A stretch of DNA of 57,512 bases from Pseudoselenomonas ruminantium (GCA_015058575.1 SVBZ01000039.1:1-57512); one strand, 5' to 3'. Shown: positions 45,040 to 54,818, counted from the stretch's first letter. The notes: generated by a model from the sequence alone, not told the origin. A program made the numbers and translations.

Positions 45040-45068
45040 TTTATACCATACTTGTTTAAACAAGTCAA
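45040..45068 (-). promoter_or_regulatory. treP promoter with TreR operator 2 in the spacer
   Basis: On the minus strand TTGACT (45063-45068) and TATAAA (45040-45045) are 17 bp apart. The perfect 16-bp palindrome ACTTGTTTAAACAAGT (45050-45065) fills the spacer, so bound TreR would block polymerase. Confidence 0.85.
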
Positions 45069-45088
45069 TGATTATTTCGTCTTTTCTT

Positions 45089-45117
45089 TTGACCAGTCAA
45101 ATTTTCCGCTATATAAT
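45089..45117 (+). promoter_or_regulatory. treR promoter with TTGACNNGTCAA over the -35 box
   Basis: TTGACC (45089-45094) and TATAAT (45112-45117) are 17 bp apart. The -35 is the left half of an exact TTGACCAGTCAA (45089-45100), as at the promoter at 7395. Confidence 0.8.
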
Positions 45118-45149
45118 AGCCTAAGAACAAAGAAAGGAAATCTTGCATC

Positions 45150-45875
45150 ATGCCAAGAGCAATTTTCACGGACATCTACAAAGATCTCAAGCACAAAATC
45201 GAAACAGGCGTCTACGCCTATCAGGACATGCTGCCCTCGGAGAACAGTTTGACTGAAACCTATCAGTGCTCACGCAACACGATTCGCCGGGCCCTGTCAC
45301 TCTTAACCGATAAGGGGTATCTGCAGCCCATGCATGGTAAAGGCGTGCGCATCATCTACCAGCATCGCGATCCGGCCGAGTTTTCCATCGGCGGCATCGA
45401 ATCCTTCCGCGAGTCGGCTGCGCGCAACAAGCTGAACGTCCGCACACAGATCCTCCAATTCGATACCTTGGTCATCGACGAAAAGCTCTCAGCAAAGACT
45501 GGCTTTGCCCCAGGCAGCGAAGTTTGGAAAATCATCCGCCTGCGCTATCTCGACGAAAAACCGTTGATTCTTGACGAAAACTATTTCCTGCAGTCCTTCG
45601 TCCCCGACCTCACCCCGGAGATTGCCAGCCACTCGATTTACGACCATATCGAAAACAATCTGCACGGTTCCATCGCCCTGAGCAAACGCCGCATGACCGT
45701 CGAGAAGGCAACGGCCTTTGATGAAACGTATATCGAGCTTGGCGACTACAACTGCCTCGCCGTCGTGACCAGCCAGACCTTCGACGCCGACGGCCGCCAG
45801 GTCGAATACACCCAATCCCGCCATCAGCCCGACTATTTCTGCTTCTACGACACAGCAATGCGCTCCCATCGCTGA
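45150..45875 (+). CDS. treR: GntR-family trehalose operon repressor
   Basis: A 241-residue regulator with an N-terminal GntR winged helix (YKDLKHKIETGVYAYQDMLP, then CSRNTIRRALSLLTDKGYL) and a C-terminal UTRA ligand domain (about 90-235). TreR proteins bind trehalose 6-phosphate and release DNA. It is divergent from treP, and the two matching palindromes in between are its obvious targets. AAAGGAAA precedes the ATG. Confidence 0.93.
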   Translation: MPRAIFTDIYKDLKHKIETGVYAYQDMLPSENSLTETYQCSRNTIRRALSLLTDKGYLQPMHGKGVRIIYQHRDPAEFSIGGIESFRESAARNKLNVRTQILQFDTLVIDEKLSAKTGFAPGSEVWKIIRLRYLDEKPLILDENYFLQSFVPDLTPEIASHSIYDHIENNLHGSIALSKRRMTVEKATAFDETYIELGDYNCLAVVTSQTFDADGRQVEYTQSRHQPDYFCFYDTAMRSHR

Positions 45876-45884
45876 TTTGCACAG

Positions 45885-45936
45885 AAAAAAACACCTTCCA
45901 AATGGAGTAAGAATTTTCCATTCGGAAGGTGTTTTC
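45885..45936. terminator. Terminator of treR
   Basis: AACACCTTCC...ATGGA and TTCCAT...GGAAGGTGTT form a long hairpin between A and T tracts, 10 bp after the treR stop. Confidence 0.92.
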
Positions 45937-45944
45937 TTTTGGTA

Positions 45945-46111
45945 TGTTTTTTGTACAGTATTTTGTAGTTAAGACATTTCCTTGAGCATAAGTTCATCAT
46001 AGCCACTTTACTCTGTATGTAGTCATCAGTAATATCGGTTATGTTCTTGCCTTTAGGGAAAGATTCTCTTCGCAAGCCGTTGGAATTTTCGTTAGAGCCT
46101 CTTGTCCACAA
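45945..46111 (-). pseudogene. IS30-family transposase remnant (C-terminal piece)
   Basis: The minus strand encodes WTRGSNENSNGLRRESFPKG, then KNITDITDDYIQ, then SRKCLNYK. This is the well-conserved C-terminal end of IS30 transposases (RGtNENtNGL..FPKG, RPRKcLnyktP). An in-frame stop lies just before it, and the reading shifts after CLNYK, so only about 50 residues remain. No inverted terminal repeat is visible. It marks past insertion next to treR. Confidence 0.75.
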
Positions 46112-46185
46112 TGCTTAAAAAAACGACGGTCAGACTTCCATATTATAAAAGAGTTTTACAGTCTATAATAAATCAATATGTTAAC

Positions 46186-46695
46186 CTATTTTTTATCATC
46201 TTTTAAGAAAAATTGCTCTCCGCAACGCATACATTTATATCCAGACTTCCATACTTTTAATTTTTCACATGCTTTTCTATATTCATCATTATGTGTTTTT
46301 TGATATTTGTATCCTAAAGTTAAAAATATGATAGCAATTACAATGTTCGATCCACCTTTTGGTATTGTCGCTGACATAAGCAAAAACATCACCCCTAATG
46401 CATAAAAAGATCTATACTTTGTCTTATATGACTCATATGCAGGCTTTTTTTCTAATATTTTCAATGCTTTTATATCCTCTGATTTACACTTAGGACATTG
46501 ATAATCTGGATTTCCCTGTTTTATAATATTTATATTTGCTCCATTATAATTATTAGTAATATACGTATTATAGTTATTAATTGCCTTTTCGGTTATAAAA
46601 GCTGTCCCACAATATTTGCAAATTCCAGCCTCTTTGGTATTATCTACTTCTATCTCCGCCCCACATTGTGTGCATTTAGCTGGTATAAATCCCAT
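46186..46695 (-). CDS. Zinc-ribbon membrane protein
   Basis: A 169-residue protein. Cys pairs in CTQCGAEIE and CKYCGTAF (about 8-31) form one zinc ribbon. CPKC (about 67) and CMRCGEQF near the end are further metal pairs. Two adjacent hydrophobic segments (about 95-108, 115-127) suggest a membrane hairpin. The gene is strongly AT-rich compared with its neighbours, which suggests horizontal transfer. Function unknown. GGAGGGG precedes the ATG. Confidence 0.75.
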   Translation of the reverse strand: MGFIPAKCTQCGAEIEVDNTKEAGICKYCGTAFITEKAINNYNTYITNNYNGANINIIKQGNPDYQCPKCKSEDIKALKILEKKPAYESYKTKYRSFYALGVMFLLMSATIPKGGSNIVIAIIFLTLGYKYQKTHNDEYRKACEKLKVWKSGYKCMRCGEQFFLKDDKK

Positions 46696-46896
46696 ATTTC
46701 TCCCCTCCGTTTATAAAAACTAAGTAGTCTTTTATTATTTTCTATTTGTATCCAAAGATTATCTTCAAAAATAATAAAAAGTCCAAGGATTTCTCCTCAA
46801 AAGTCAATTCAGCCCTCCAGCATTGATTCCCTCCAACCAGCACTCTGGTAATTCATCCGATTTAACTCGTTCTTTATGTAATCATACACTAAAAAA

Positions 46897-47754
46897 TTAC
46901 CAATTAGCCTCTACATATCCTTTGGCCGCCTTATCATCGAGGCCAAAGGCTTCTGTTAATTTAAGTGCAATGGTTCCTTTATCTAAATTAAGACTCTTGA
47001 GCACTGCGATAGTACCCAGTATTCCTTTTTCCTCGCCCTTCTTCTCAGCATATTTCAACTGTGCCGCTTGGTCACGACGGAATTTTTCGGCTTTTTCATA
47101 AGACCTTTTGGCCACTTCGTCTTTGGTGAACACGCCTTCCACCTCCATTGCTTCCTTAATTGCTATCTCACTGGCAGCAATTTCTGCCAATTCCTCATCG
47201 GGAGTGCTGGGTGAGAAATAAGCCGCCCATTTCTCCATCCTGTTCATATCTTTCACGTTCTTGCCCTTGAATTTCAAGAGTTCAAGGAAATGGATTTCCA
47301 GTTTATCCGTCAACTGACAACCAGTTGTCATATCATAAATGCCAAAACAACTGTGCATATCAGGATATCTACTTGCATCAAACAAATTGAAACCAAGGAT
47401 ATTGATAGCTACCGTGCGGTTCAGTTGGTCGTATTCCTCGCCCCGTTTAAGGTCAGCGTAGTTACGTGCCCAATAATACACAGAGCGCTCCCCCATGGCA
47501 GCCAAAGCGTTGACCTGCATTTCGATATTGACTTTTGTTCCAGATGCCGTACGACCTAAAATGTCGAGACGTGATTCTTTCCCCTCATACTCGTCTGCAT
47601 CCATTTCCCGATCGATGAATTCAATATCCTCGATAAGCTCCGTACCCTGAAATTCGAAAAATGCGTTGATAAGCGCAATTGTTATTTGCGGATGCTTGGC
47701 AAAAACAGCCTTGAAAACCGCATCATTTGTCCGATTGATACGAAAACCTGCCAT
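46897..47754 (-). CDS. Rpn/PD-(D/E)XK family nuclease-transposase-like protein
   Basis: A 285-residue protein matching the Rpn/PDDEXK_2 family, annotated as recombination-promoting nuclease or putative transposase. The N terminus NRTNDAVFKAVFAKHP is typical. The nuclease core has RLDILGRTASGTKVNIEMQV (Asp near 69, Glu near 82, Gln). The C-terminal coiled tail carries KYAEKKGEEKG. These proteins stimulate RecA-independent recombination and are often multicopy. It sits in the accessory patch, with GGAGG about 10 nt before the start. Confidence 0.85.
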   Translation of the reverse strand: MAGFRINRTNDAVFKAVFAKHPQITIALINAFFEFQGTELIEDIEFIDREMDADEYEGKESRLDILGRTASGTKVNIEMQVNALAAMGERSVYYWARNYADLKRGEEYDQLNRTVAINILGFNLFDASRYPDMHSCFGIYDMTTGCQLTDKLEIHFLELLKFKGKNVKDMNRMEKWAAYFSPSTPDEELAEIAASEIAIKEAMEVEGVFTKDEVAKRSYEKAEKFRRDQAAQLKYAEKKGEEKGILGTIAVLKSLNLDKGTIALKLTEAFGLDDKAAKGYVEANW

Positions 47755-47854
47755 GATAGTTCCGCCTCCATTCCTTGCCTATATTTTATGCCTTTGCCTG
47801 CCAAAAGGCAAGATACTTACAACCGCAGCAAGAAAAACTCAAACAAGAACTATC

Positions 47855-47900
47855 AAAAACGAGCGGCTTGACTTGTCATTTATTTGACTTGTCAAACCGC
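47855..47900 (-). terminator. Terminator of the polyamine operon built from two palindromes
   Basis: On the minus strand GCGG...GTCAA and TTGAC...CCGC arms form a stem with one mismatch, enclosing TTGACNNGTCAA (47884-47895) and a near copy (47868-47879), followed by five T residues (A tract 47855-47859). It lies 28 bp beyond the aguB stop. Confidence 0.85.
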
Positions 47901-47927
47901 CCGCGCAGTTTCCTACAGATATTTCGT

Positions 47928-48803
<876 letters not shown>

Positions 48804-48824
48804 CGAATCACCTCGTAATCAAAT

Positions 48825-49931
48825 TCACACTGCTGGTATCTGCTGCGTCAGGCAGTGGAAATTGCCGCCGCCGACAATAACGGCCCGCGCGGATAGTCCC
48901 ACGACTTTACGCCCGGGAAAACACTTTCCCAGAATCTGCAAGGCCGTCGCATCCATCGCATCGCCAAACTGCGGCACGATGACCTTGCCGTTGCAAATAT
49001 AAAAATTGACGTAGCTGGCCGCAAGCCTTTCTCCAGGTTCGCGTCTGTCTTCACCATCCACAAAGGCAAAGCTTGCTGCCTCTTCGGCAGTAATGCAAAC
49101 AGGCTGCACAGGAATCGGCAGCTTATGCACCAAGAGCCTGCGTCCCTTGGCGTCGGTCTCGCGTTCGAGCACCGCAAGGTCAGCCTGGCTAAGTGCATAC
49201 TGCGGATCCTCCTTGTCATCGGTCCAAGCCAGTACGGCCTCGCCGGGCCGGACAAAGGCAAAGACATTATCGACATGCTCATTGGTCTCATCGTTGTAGA
49301 TGCCACGCGGCAGCCAGATGACCTTGGTGACACCCAGATAAGCCTTTAACTTCTGCTCAATCTGTTCTTTGGTAAGCTGCGGATTGCGGCCTGCACTCAA
49401 AAGGCAGGCCGCAGTCACCACGGCCGTGCCCTCGCCATCGACGTGGATAGAGCCGCCCTCGAGCACGAAGTCCCCGGCATCGTAGCAGGCATCACCCAGG
49501 GCAGCCGCCATAAGCGGTGCCGCCGCATCGTCGCGGGCATAGTCGGGATACAAGCCATCGACTTTACCGCCCCAGGCATTGAAGCGCCAGCTGATGCCGC
49601 GGCGCCTTTTGCCATCGACCACATAGGTGGGCCCCATATCGCGTGCCCAGGCATCGTCCGTCGGAATCGCAAGGTAATGGATATGCTGCTGCGGCAGCTC
49701 TGCCAGCATCGCCTCCGCCTGGGCACGATGCACATCGTCCACGAGCAGATAGAGTTCCTCGACGGCCGCGATTTCCGCGATAAGCCGCACAAACACCGGC
49801 TGCACATCGCGGCCGCCATTGGTCCAGGACCCCGGGCGCACCGGCCAGATCAAAAACGTGCCATGGTGCGGCGCAAACTCCGCTGGCATATAAAAGCCAT
49901 CCGCTTTTGGTGTAGTATTCGTTCTCCCCAT
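48825..49931 (-). CDS. aguA: Agmatine deiminase
   Basis: A 368-residue enzyme of the guanidino-group-modifying family. It converts agmatine to N-carbamoylputrescine and ammonia. DDAWARDMGPTYVV, the GGKVDGLYPDY region, EGGSIHVDGEGT, HVDNVFAF, and the C-terminal VGGGNFHCLTQQ with the catalytic Cys are all present. The ATG at 49931 follows the nspC stop by 1 nt; a reading from 49961 would overlap nspC without benefit. Confidence 0.96.
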   Translation of the reverse strand: MGRTNTTPKADGFYMPAEFAPHHGTFLIWPVRPGSWTNGGRDVQPVFVRLIAEIAAVEELYLLVDDVHRAQAEAMLAELPQQHIHYLAIPTDDAWARDMGPTYVVDGKRRRGISWRFNAWGGKVDGLYPDYARDDAAAPLMAAALGDACYDAGDFVLEGGSIHVDGEGTAVVTAACLLSAGRNPQLTKEQIEQKLKAYLGVTKVIWLPRGIYNDETNEHVDNVFAFVRPGEAVLAWTDDKEDPQYALSQADLAVLERETDAKGRRLLVHKLPIPVQPVCITAEEAASFAFVDGEDRREPGERLAASYVNFYICNGKVIVPQFGDAMDATALQILGKCFPGRKVVGLSARAVIVGGGNFHCLTQQIPAV

Positions 49932-49932
49932 A

Positions 49933-51108
49933 TCACGACAGCCTTCCCTTGAAATCCTCATAACCGAATTTTTTCACGAGCGTGCAAACACCATTTTTGT
50001 CCATACGCCAGATAGCAGGCAGTGCCATACCGTTGAACGTATTATTCTTGACCATCGAATAAATGGCCATATCCTCAAAATACAGCCGGTCGCCGCTGGC
50101 GATGGACCGGTCAAACGAATAATCGCCAAGGATATCGCCCGCAAGACACGTGCACGAGGACAGCCGGTAGGTATAGGCCTTCTCCCCTGCCTCGCCAGCA
50201 TCTTTAAGCGGCGGACGATACGGCATCTCGAGCACGTCGGGCATATGGCAGGCCGCTGACGCATCGAGTATGAGAATCTTCGTGCCGTGATTTTCGACGA
50301 TATCGAGCACCTCGGTTGCCAAGTAACCGGCATTTAGCGCCACGGCTTCGCCAGGTTCAAGATAGACGTCAACGTCATATTCTTCCCTCGCTTTCTTGAC
50401 TAGGTCAATGAGCAGCCCGCGGTCGTAATCGTCACGCGTGATATGATGGCCGCCGCCCATATTGAGCCAGCAGATATTCTCACGCTTGAGCCATTGACCA
50501 AACTTTTCGCGCACAGCATCAAGGGTCACGGCCAGCGCCTGGCTGTCCTGCTCGCAAAGCGTATGGAAATGCAGGCCGCTAAGCATAGCAAAAAGCTCCG
50601 GCGAGTCAGCCATAGCCTCGGCAAAGGTCTTTGCCGTAACGCCAAGGCGCGAGCCCGGTGCACAAGGATCATAGATGGCATGATCCTGAGTCGAGCACTC
50701 GGGGTTGATGCGCAGGCCGAGGCCATGCATGACCCCGCGTTTTTGCTGGATGCGCTTTACCAGCGGGCCAAAGCGGCGCAGCTGGTAAAAAGAATTGAAG
50801 ATGACATGATCGCAGATGGATGCGATTTCTTCGATTTCCTCGGGCCGGTAAGCAGGCGAAAACACATGGTTCTCGCCTGCCATCTCCTCATGGCCAAGCT
50901 TTGCCTCATAGAGCCCGCTGGCCGTCGCGCCATCTAAGTAGCGGCCGATCAGCGGATATTCGGCAAACATCGAAAAGCATTTCTGGGCCAAGAGGATCTT
51001 GCAGCCCGCCTGCTCCTTGACATCTTTCAGTATCCGTAAGTTTTTTTCGAGTGCCGCTTCATCGACCACATAGGCAGGCGTCGGCACCTCTTTTATCGTA
51101 ATGGACAT
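49933..51108 (-). CDS. nspC: Carboxynorspermidine/carboxyspermidine decarboxylase
   Basis: A 391-residue PLP enzyme of the alanine-racemase fold (fold III). It decarboxylates carboxyspermidine or carboxynorspermidine. The PLP lysine is Lys43 in LLAQKCF, with GLRINPE, the HFHTLCEQ motif, and NMGGGHHIT for phosphate binding. It is placed 12 nt after the dehydrogenase with which it forms a two-step route to spermidine. Substrate preference cannot be read from sequence. Confidence 0.94.
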   Translation of the reverse strand: MSITIKEVPTPAYVVDEAALEKNLRILKDVKEQAGCKILLAQKCFSMFAEYPLIGRYLDGATASGLYEAKLGHEEMAGENHVFSPAYRPEEIEEIASICDHVIFNSFYQLRRFGPLVKRIQQKRGVMHGLGLRINPECSTQDHAIYDPCAPGSRLGVTAKTFAEAMADSPELFAMLSGLHFHTLCEQDSQALAVTLDAVREKFGQWLKRENICWLNMGGGHHITRDDYDRGLLIDLVKKAREEYDVDVYLEPGEAVALNAGYLATEVLDIVENHGTKILILDASAACHMPDVLEMPYRPPLKDAGEAGEKAYTYRLSSCTCLAGDILGDYSFDRSIASGDRLYFEDMAIYSMVKNNTFNGMALPAIWRMDKNGVCTLVKKFGYEDFKGRLS

Positions 51109-51120
51109 GCGCTTTACCTG

Positions 51121-52380
51121 TCAGTCGACCAGCACCGGATTTTCTACGACCTTCCATGGCAGGCCCCATTTATTGAGCGCCTCCATATACGGATCGGGAT
51201 CGAATTCATCGGTCGTAAAGACGCCCGGTTTCTTCCACTGGCCGGTCACGACGAGCATCGCCCCGATCATAGCCGGCACGCCTGTCGTATAGGAGATAGC
51301 CTGGGAGCCGACTTCCTTATAGCACTCCTGATGGTCACAGACGTTGTAGATATAGATGGAGCGCTCCTTGCCATCTTTCTTGCCCGTGAAGATGCAGCCG
51401 ATATTCGTCTTGCCCTTCGTGCGCGGGCCCAGCGATGCCGGGTCCGGCAGCAGGGCTTTAAGGAACTGGATTGGCACGATTTCCTGCCCGTTGTAGTTTA
51501 TCGGCGTCGTCGAGAGCATGCCGACGTTTTCGAGGCAGCGCATATGGTCCAGATAGCTCTGGCCAAAGGTCATGAAGAAGCGGATGCGCTTGACTTCGGG
51601 CATATTGCGGCCCAGGGCCTCGATTTCCTCATGATGCAGCAGGTACATATCCTTCTTGCCGACGCCCTCGAAGTCGTATTCGCGCTTGATGCTCATGGCC
51701 GGGATCTCCACCCATTTGCCGTTTTCCATATAGGAGCCCGGCGCCGATACTTCGCGCAGGTTGATTTCCGGATTGAAGTTCGTCGCAAAGGCATAGCCAT
51801 GGTCGCCGCCATTACAGTCGAGGATATCGATGGTATCGATCGTATCGAAGTAATGTTTCTTGGCATAGGCCGCAAAGACCGAGGTGACACCCGGGTCAAA
51901 GCCCGTGCCCAAAAGGGCCGTAAGTCCTGCCTGCTTGAACTTGTCCTCGTAAGCCCACTGCCACGAATAGTCAAAGTAAGCCGAAAAGCCCAGCTCCTTG
52001 CAACGCTTTTCGTAAATCTTGCGCCATTTTGGATCTTCGGTGTCTTCGGGCTCGAAGTTTGCCGTGTCGATATAATCGACGCCAGCGGCAAGGCAGGCAT
52101 CCATGATCGTTAAATCCTGATAAGGAAGCGCCACATTGAGAACCGCATCGGGCTGGTACTCCTTGATGAGTTTCGTCAATGCTTCGACATCATCGGCATC
52201 GATCTGCGCCGTCGTGATCTTCGTCTTCGTCTGGCCCTGCAGTTTCTCCTTCAGGGCATCGCACTTGGACACCGTGCGGCTGGCAATCAAGAGTTCAGCA
52301 AAAACACCATTGTTCTGGCACACCTTGTGGATCGCAACGCTAGCCACACCACCGCAGCCGATAATCATCAATTTACTCAT
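51121..52380 (-). CDS. Carboxynorspermidine/carboxyspermidine dehydrogenase (saccharopine dehydrogenase family)
   Basis: A 419-residue NAD(P)-dependent enzyme. The N-terminal Rossmann motif is MIIGCGGVASVAIHKV, and it has the DTANFEPED and GFDPGVTSVFAAY segments typical of this polyamine branch. It condenses putrescine or diaminopropane with aspartate semialdehyde to carboxy(nor)spermidine. It overlaps speE by 4 nt and precedes nspC. Genome annotations often label it saccharopine dehydrogenase; the operon context favours the polyamine role. Confidence 0.92.
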   Translation of the reverse strand: MSKLMIIGCGGVASVAIHKVCQNNGVFAELLIASRTVSKCDALKEKLQGQTKTKITTAQIDADDVEALTKLIKEYQPDAVLNVALPYQDLTIMDACLAAGVDYIDTANFEPEDTEDPKWRKIYEKRCKELGFSAYFDYSWQWAYEDKFKQAGLTALLGTGFDPGVTSVFAAYAKKHYFDTIDTIDILDCNGGDHGYAFATNFNPEINLREVSAPGSYMENGKWVEIPAMSIKREYDFEGVGKKDMYLLHHEEIEALGRNMPEVKRIRFFMTFGQSYLDHMRCLENVGMLSTTPINYNGQEIVPIQFLKALLPDPASLGPRTKGKTNIGCIFTGKKDGKERSIYIYNVCDHQECYKEVGSQAISYTTGVPAMIGAMLVVTGQWKKPGVFTTDEFDPDPYMEALNKWGLPWKVVENPVLVD

Positions 52381-53237
52381 CGTTTCGTTTCCTCCTCTGA
52401 CAGAATGTCCTCTACATACTTGGGCAGCATGAAAGCACCCTTATGCAAATGCGTGGTATAATACCAGGTCTTCAAGCCGCGCTTATTCCAGCGCTTGGCA
52501 TCAAAATCCTTGAGCGGATGATATTTCTTCGAGGCAAAGCCAAACATCCAGATGCCCGCGGGGCAGGTCGGGATGCTGGCCTGATAGACGCGGCTCACTG
52601 GAAAGCTCTGATAGGCCTTGCGGTGCATCGCGCGGAACGCCGCCTCATCCTCATCATAGAACGGGCTGCCATGCTGATAGACCATGATGCCATCATCATG
52701 CAGTGCCCGGTAACAGTTGCCATAGAACTCCCGCGTAAACAGCCCCTCGGTATGGCCGAAAGGGTCCGTCGAATCGTTGATGATGAGGTCATACGTATCC
52801 CGGCAGCGGCGCAAAAAGCGCAAACCGTCCATATTCGTAATCTTGACGCGCGCATCGTCAAACCCCTTGGCCGTCTCGGGGAAAAACTCCCGCGAGACCT
52901 CGATGAACATCTCATCGGGCTCGACCACATCGATGGACTCGATCTCGGGATACTGTGTGAGCACCTTGGCCACACCGCCATCGCCACCGCCGATAATCAG
53001 TACATTCCTGACCTCGGGATGAACGGCCATCGGCACATGTACGACCATTTCGTTATAGATGAATTCATCGGCCTCGGAAAAGATGATTTCGCCATCGAGC
53101 ACAATCATACGGCCAAATTCGTTGGACGCAAAGACATCGATCCGCTGATACTCGCTCTGCTTGGAAAACAGCTGCTTGTCCACGCGCACGGAAGTCTTGA
53201 CGTTTTCCGTATCCATCTGTGAAAACCATATTTCCAT
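52377..53237 (-). CDS. speE: Polyamine aminopropyltransferase (spermidine synthase)
   Basis: A 286-residue enzyme that moves an aminopropyl group from decarboxylated SAM to putrescine. The GGGDGGVAKVLTQYPEIESI motif, DVVEPDEMFI, and DLIINDSTDPFGH with the catalytic Asp are present. The ATG at 53237 has GGGAGG 10 nt upstream; a TTG start at 53267 would begin inside a palindrome repeat and is unlikely. SAM decarboxylase (SpeD) is not in this window. Confidence 0.95.
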   Translation of the reverse strand: MEIWFSQMDTENVKTSVRVDKQLFSKQSEYQRIDVFASNEFGRMIVLDGEIIFSEADEFIYNEMVVHVPMAVHPEVRNVLIIGGGDGGVAKVLTQYPEIESIDVVEPDEMFIEVSREFFPETAKGFDDARVKITNMDGLRFLRRCRDTYDLIINDSTDPFGHTEGLFTREFYGNCYRALHDDGIMVYQHGSPFYDEDEAAFRAMHRKAYQSFPVSRVYQASIPTCPAGIWMFGFASKKYHPLKDFDAKRWNKRGLKTWYYTTHLHKGAFMLPKYVEDILSEEETKR

Positions 53238-53255
53238 TGCTTCGGTTCCTCCCTT

Positions 53256-53306
53256 TTGACAAGTCAAATTGACGGGTCAACTTGACTTGTCAATCTGACT
53301 TGTCAA
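53256..53306. repeat. Tandem array of four TTGACNNGTCAA palindromes in the polyamine operon
   Basis: Copies start at 53256 (centre AA), 53269 (GG), 53282 (TT) and 53295 (CTGAC variant, TT), exactly 13 bp apart. The array fills most of the 65-bp gap between the decarboxylase and speE; the last copy contains the decarboxylase stop codon. In RNA, neighbouring copies can pair in several ways. Confidence 0.9.
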
Positions 53307-54757
53307 GTTTCCGTCAAAATGCGCAGTTCCCGGCACTCCGGGTCCTGCGTTCCCTGCAGGGAACAGCCTTTTTCCCGCGCGTACTCGATATAGGTAAGTA
53401 TCTCCTCGGTGATGCGCTCGCCTGGCGTCAGGATGGGAATGCCCGGCGGATAGCACATCAGCATCTCGCCCGAGATGCGGCCAACCGTCGCCTTTAGCGG
53501 CAGGCGCTCGCCCTTGGCATAGAACGCCTCCTTGGGGCTCATGACGAGCTCGGGGGCGATAAACTCGCCGCAGTAGAGCTCCCGCTTGTCCTTGGCAAAG
53601 CGGCCCGCGATATCCTCAAGCGCGCCGACAAGGCGCTCGATATCGCGGATGCGGTCGCCAATCGAGATATAGGCCAGGATGTTGCCGATATCGCCAAACT
53701 CGATCTGGATGTCATACTCATCGCGCAGCATATCGTAGACCTCGATGCCCGTCATACCGATGCCCTGGGTGAAAACCGACAGCTTCGTCACATCGAAATC
53801 GTAGACGCTGTCGCCATCGATGAGCTCACGGCCATAGGCATAGAAGCCGCCGATGTCGTCGATCTCCGACCGCGCATACTCGGCCATCGAGCTGACCTTC
53901 TCGAAGGCCTCGCAGCCATGGAGCGCGAGGTTGCGGCGGGAGAGGTCAAGGCTTGAAATCAAAAGATACGAAGCACTCGTCGTCTGCGTGAGGTTGATGA
54001 TCTGCTGCACATACTCGGCATCGACCCCCTCGCCGCAAAGCAGGATGGAGCTCTGGGTCAGACTGCCGCCTGACTTATGCATCGAGACCGCCGCCAGATC
54101 GCCACCAGCTGCCATGCCCGAAACCGGCAGGTTCCTGCCGAAGTAGAGATGCGTGCCATGGGCTTCATCGACAAGCACTTTCATGCCCGCCGCATGGGCG
54201 ACGCGCACGATGCCTTTAAGGTCCGAGGCAATGCCGTAATAAGTCGGATTGTTGACAAAGATGGCCTTAGCCCGCGGATGCTCGCGGATGGCCTTCTCGA
54301 CATCGCTCAGAGCCATGCCCGTCGCAATGCCGATCTGATGATTGACGCGCACGGGCACATAGACCGGTATGCCGCCGCAGAGCACGAGCGCATTGATGAC
54401 GCTCTTGTGCACGTTGCGCGGCAGCAGTATCTCGTCGCCAGCGCGCACGGTCGCCAGCACCATCGCCTGCACGGCCGAGGTCGTGCCGTTGACCATAAAG
54501 AACGCATGCTGCGCACCAAAAGCATCCGCGGTAAGCTCCTCGGCCTCGCGGATGACAGATATCGGGTGGCTTAAATTGTCGAGCATCTTCATCGAGTTGA
54601 CATCGACACCTACACATTTCTCACCCAAAAAATCGAGCAGCTCCGGATTGCCGCGCCCACGCTTATGCCCGGGCACATCAAAAGGAACCACCCGCCGCTT
54701 GCGCAATTCGAGCAGTGCCTCATAAACCGGAGCTGTATGCTGATTGATTCGATCCAT
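53303..54757 (-). CDS. speA: Orn/Lys/Arg decarboxylase, probably arginine decarboxylase
   Basis: A 484-residue PLP enzyme of the fold I Orn/Lys/Arg decarboxylase family. It has MVNGTTSAVQAM, PTYYGIASDL, LVDEAHGTHLYF, and the PLP lysine Lys228 in VSMHKSGGSLTQ. It resembles the Bacillus-type SpeA, and the downstream agmatine genes make arginine to agmatine the most likely reaction; lysine or ornithine cannot be excluded. The ATG at 54757 has AAGG upstream. It is the first gene of the polyamine operon. Confidence 0.9.
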   Translation of the reverse strand: MDRINQHTAPVYEALLELRKRRVVPFDVPGHKRGRGNPELLDFLGEKCVGVDVNSMKMLDNLSHPISVIREAEELTADAFGAQHAFFMVNGTTSAVQAMVLATVRAGDEILLPRNVHKSVINALVLCGGIPVYVPVRVNHQIGIATGMALSDVEKAIREHPRAKAIFVNNPTYYGIASDLKGIVRVAHAAGMKVLVDEAHGTHLYFGRNLPVSGMAAGGDLAAVSMHKSGGSLTQSSILLCGEGVDAEYVQQIINLTQTTSASYLLISSLDLSRRNLALHGCEAFEKVSSMAEYARSEIDDIGGFYAYGRELIDGDSVYDFDVTKLSVFTQGIGMTGIEVYDMLRDEYDIQIEFGDIGNILAYISIGDRIRDIERLVGALEDIAGRFAKDKRELYCGEFIAPELVMSPKEAFYAKGERLPLKATVGRISGEMLMCYPPGIPILTPGERITEEILTYIEYAREKGCSLQGTQDPECRELRILTET

Positions 54758-54818
54758 GTACCTTCTTCCCTTTGATTGCGAAATATCTAACAATTATCAC
54801 TAATGTTGCTACTTATAA

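Noticed and set aside
45845..46111. An intact 88-residue protein at the IS30 remnant
   Set aside because: Only the first ~50 residues match IS30; the rest runs through the treR terminator in a shifted frame.
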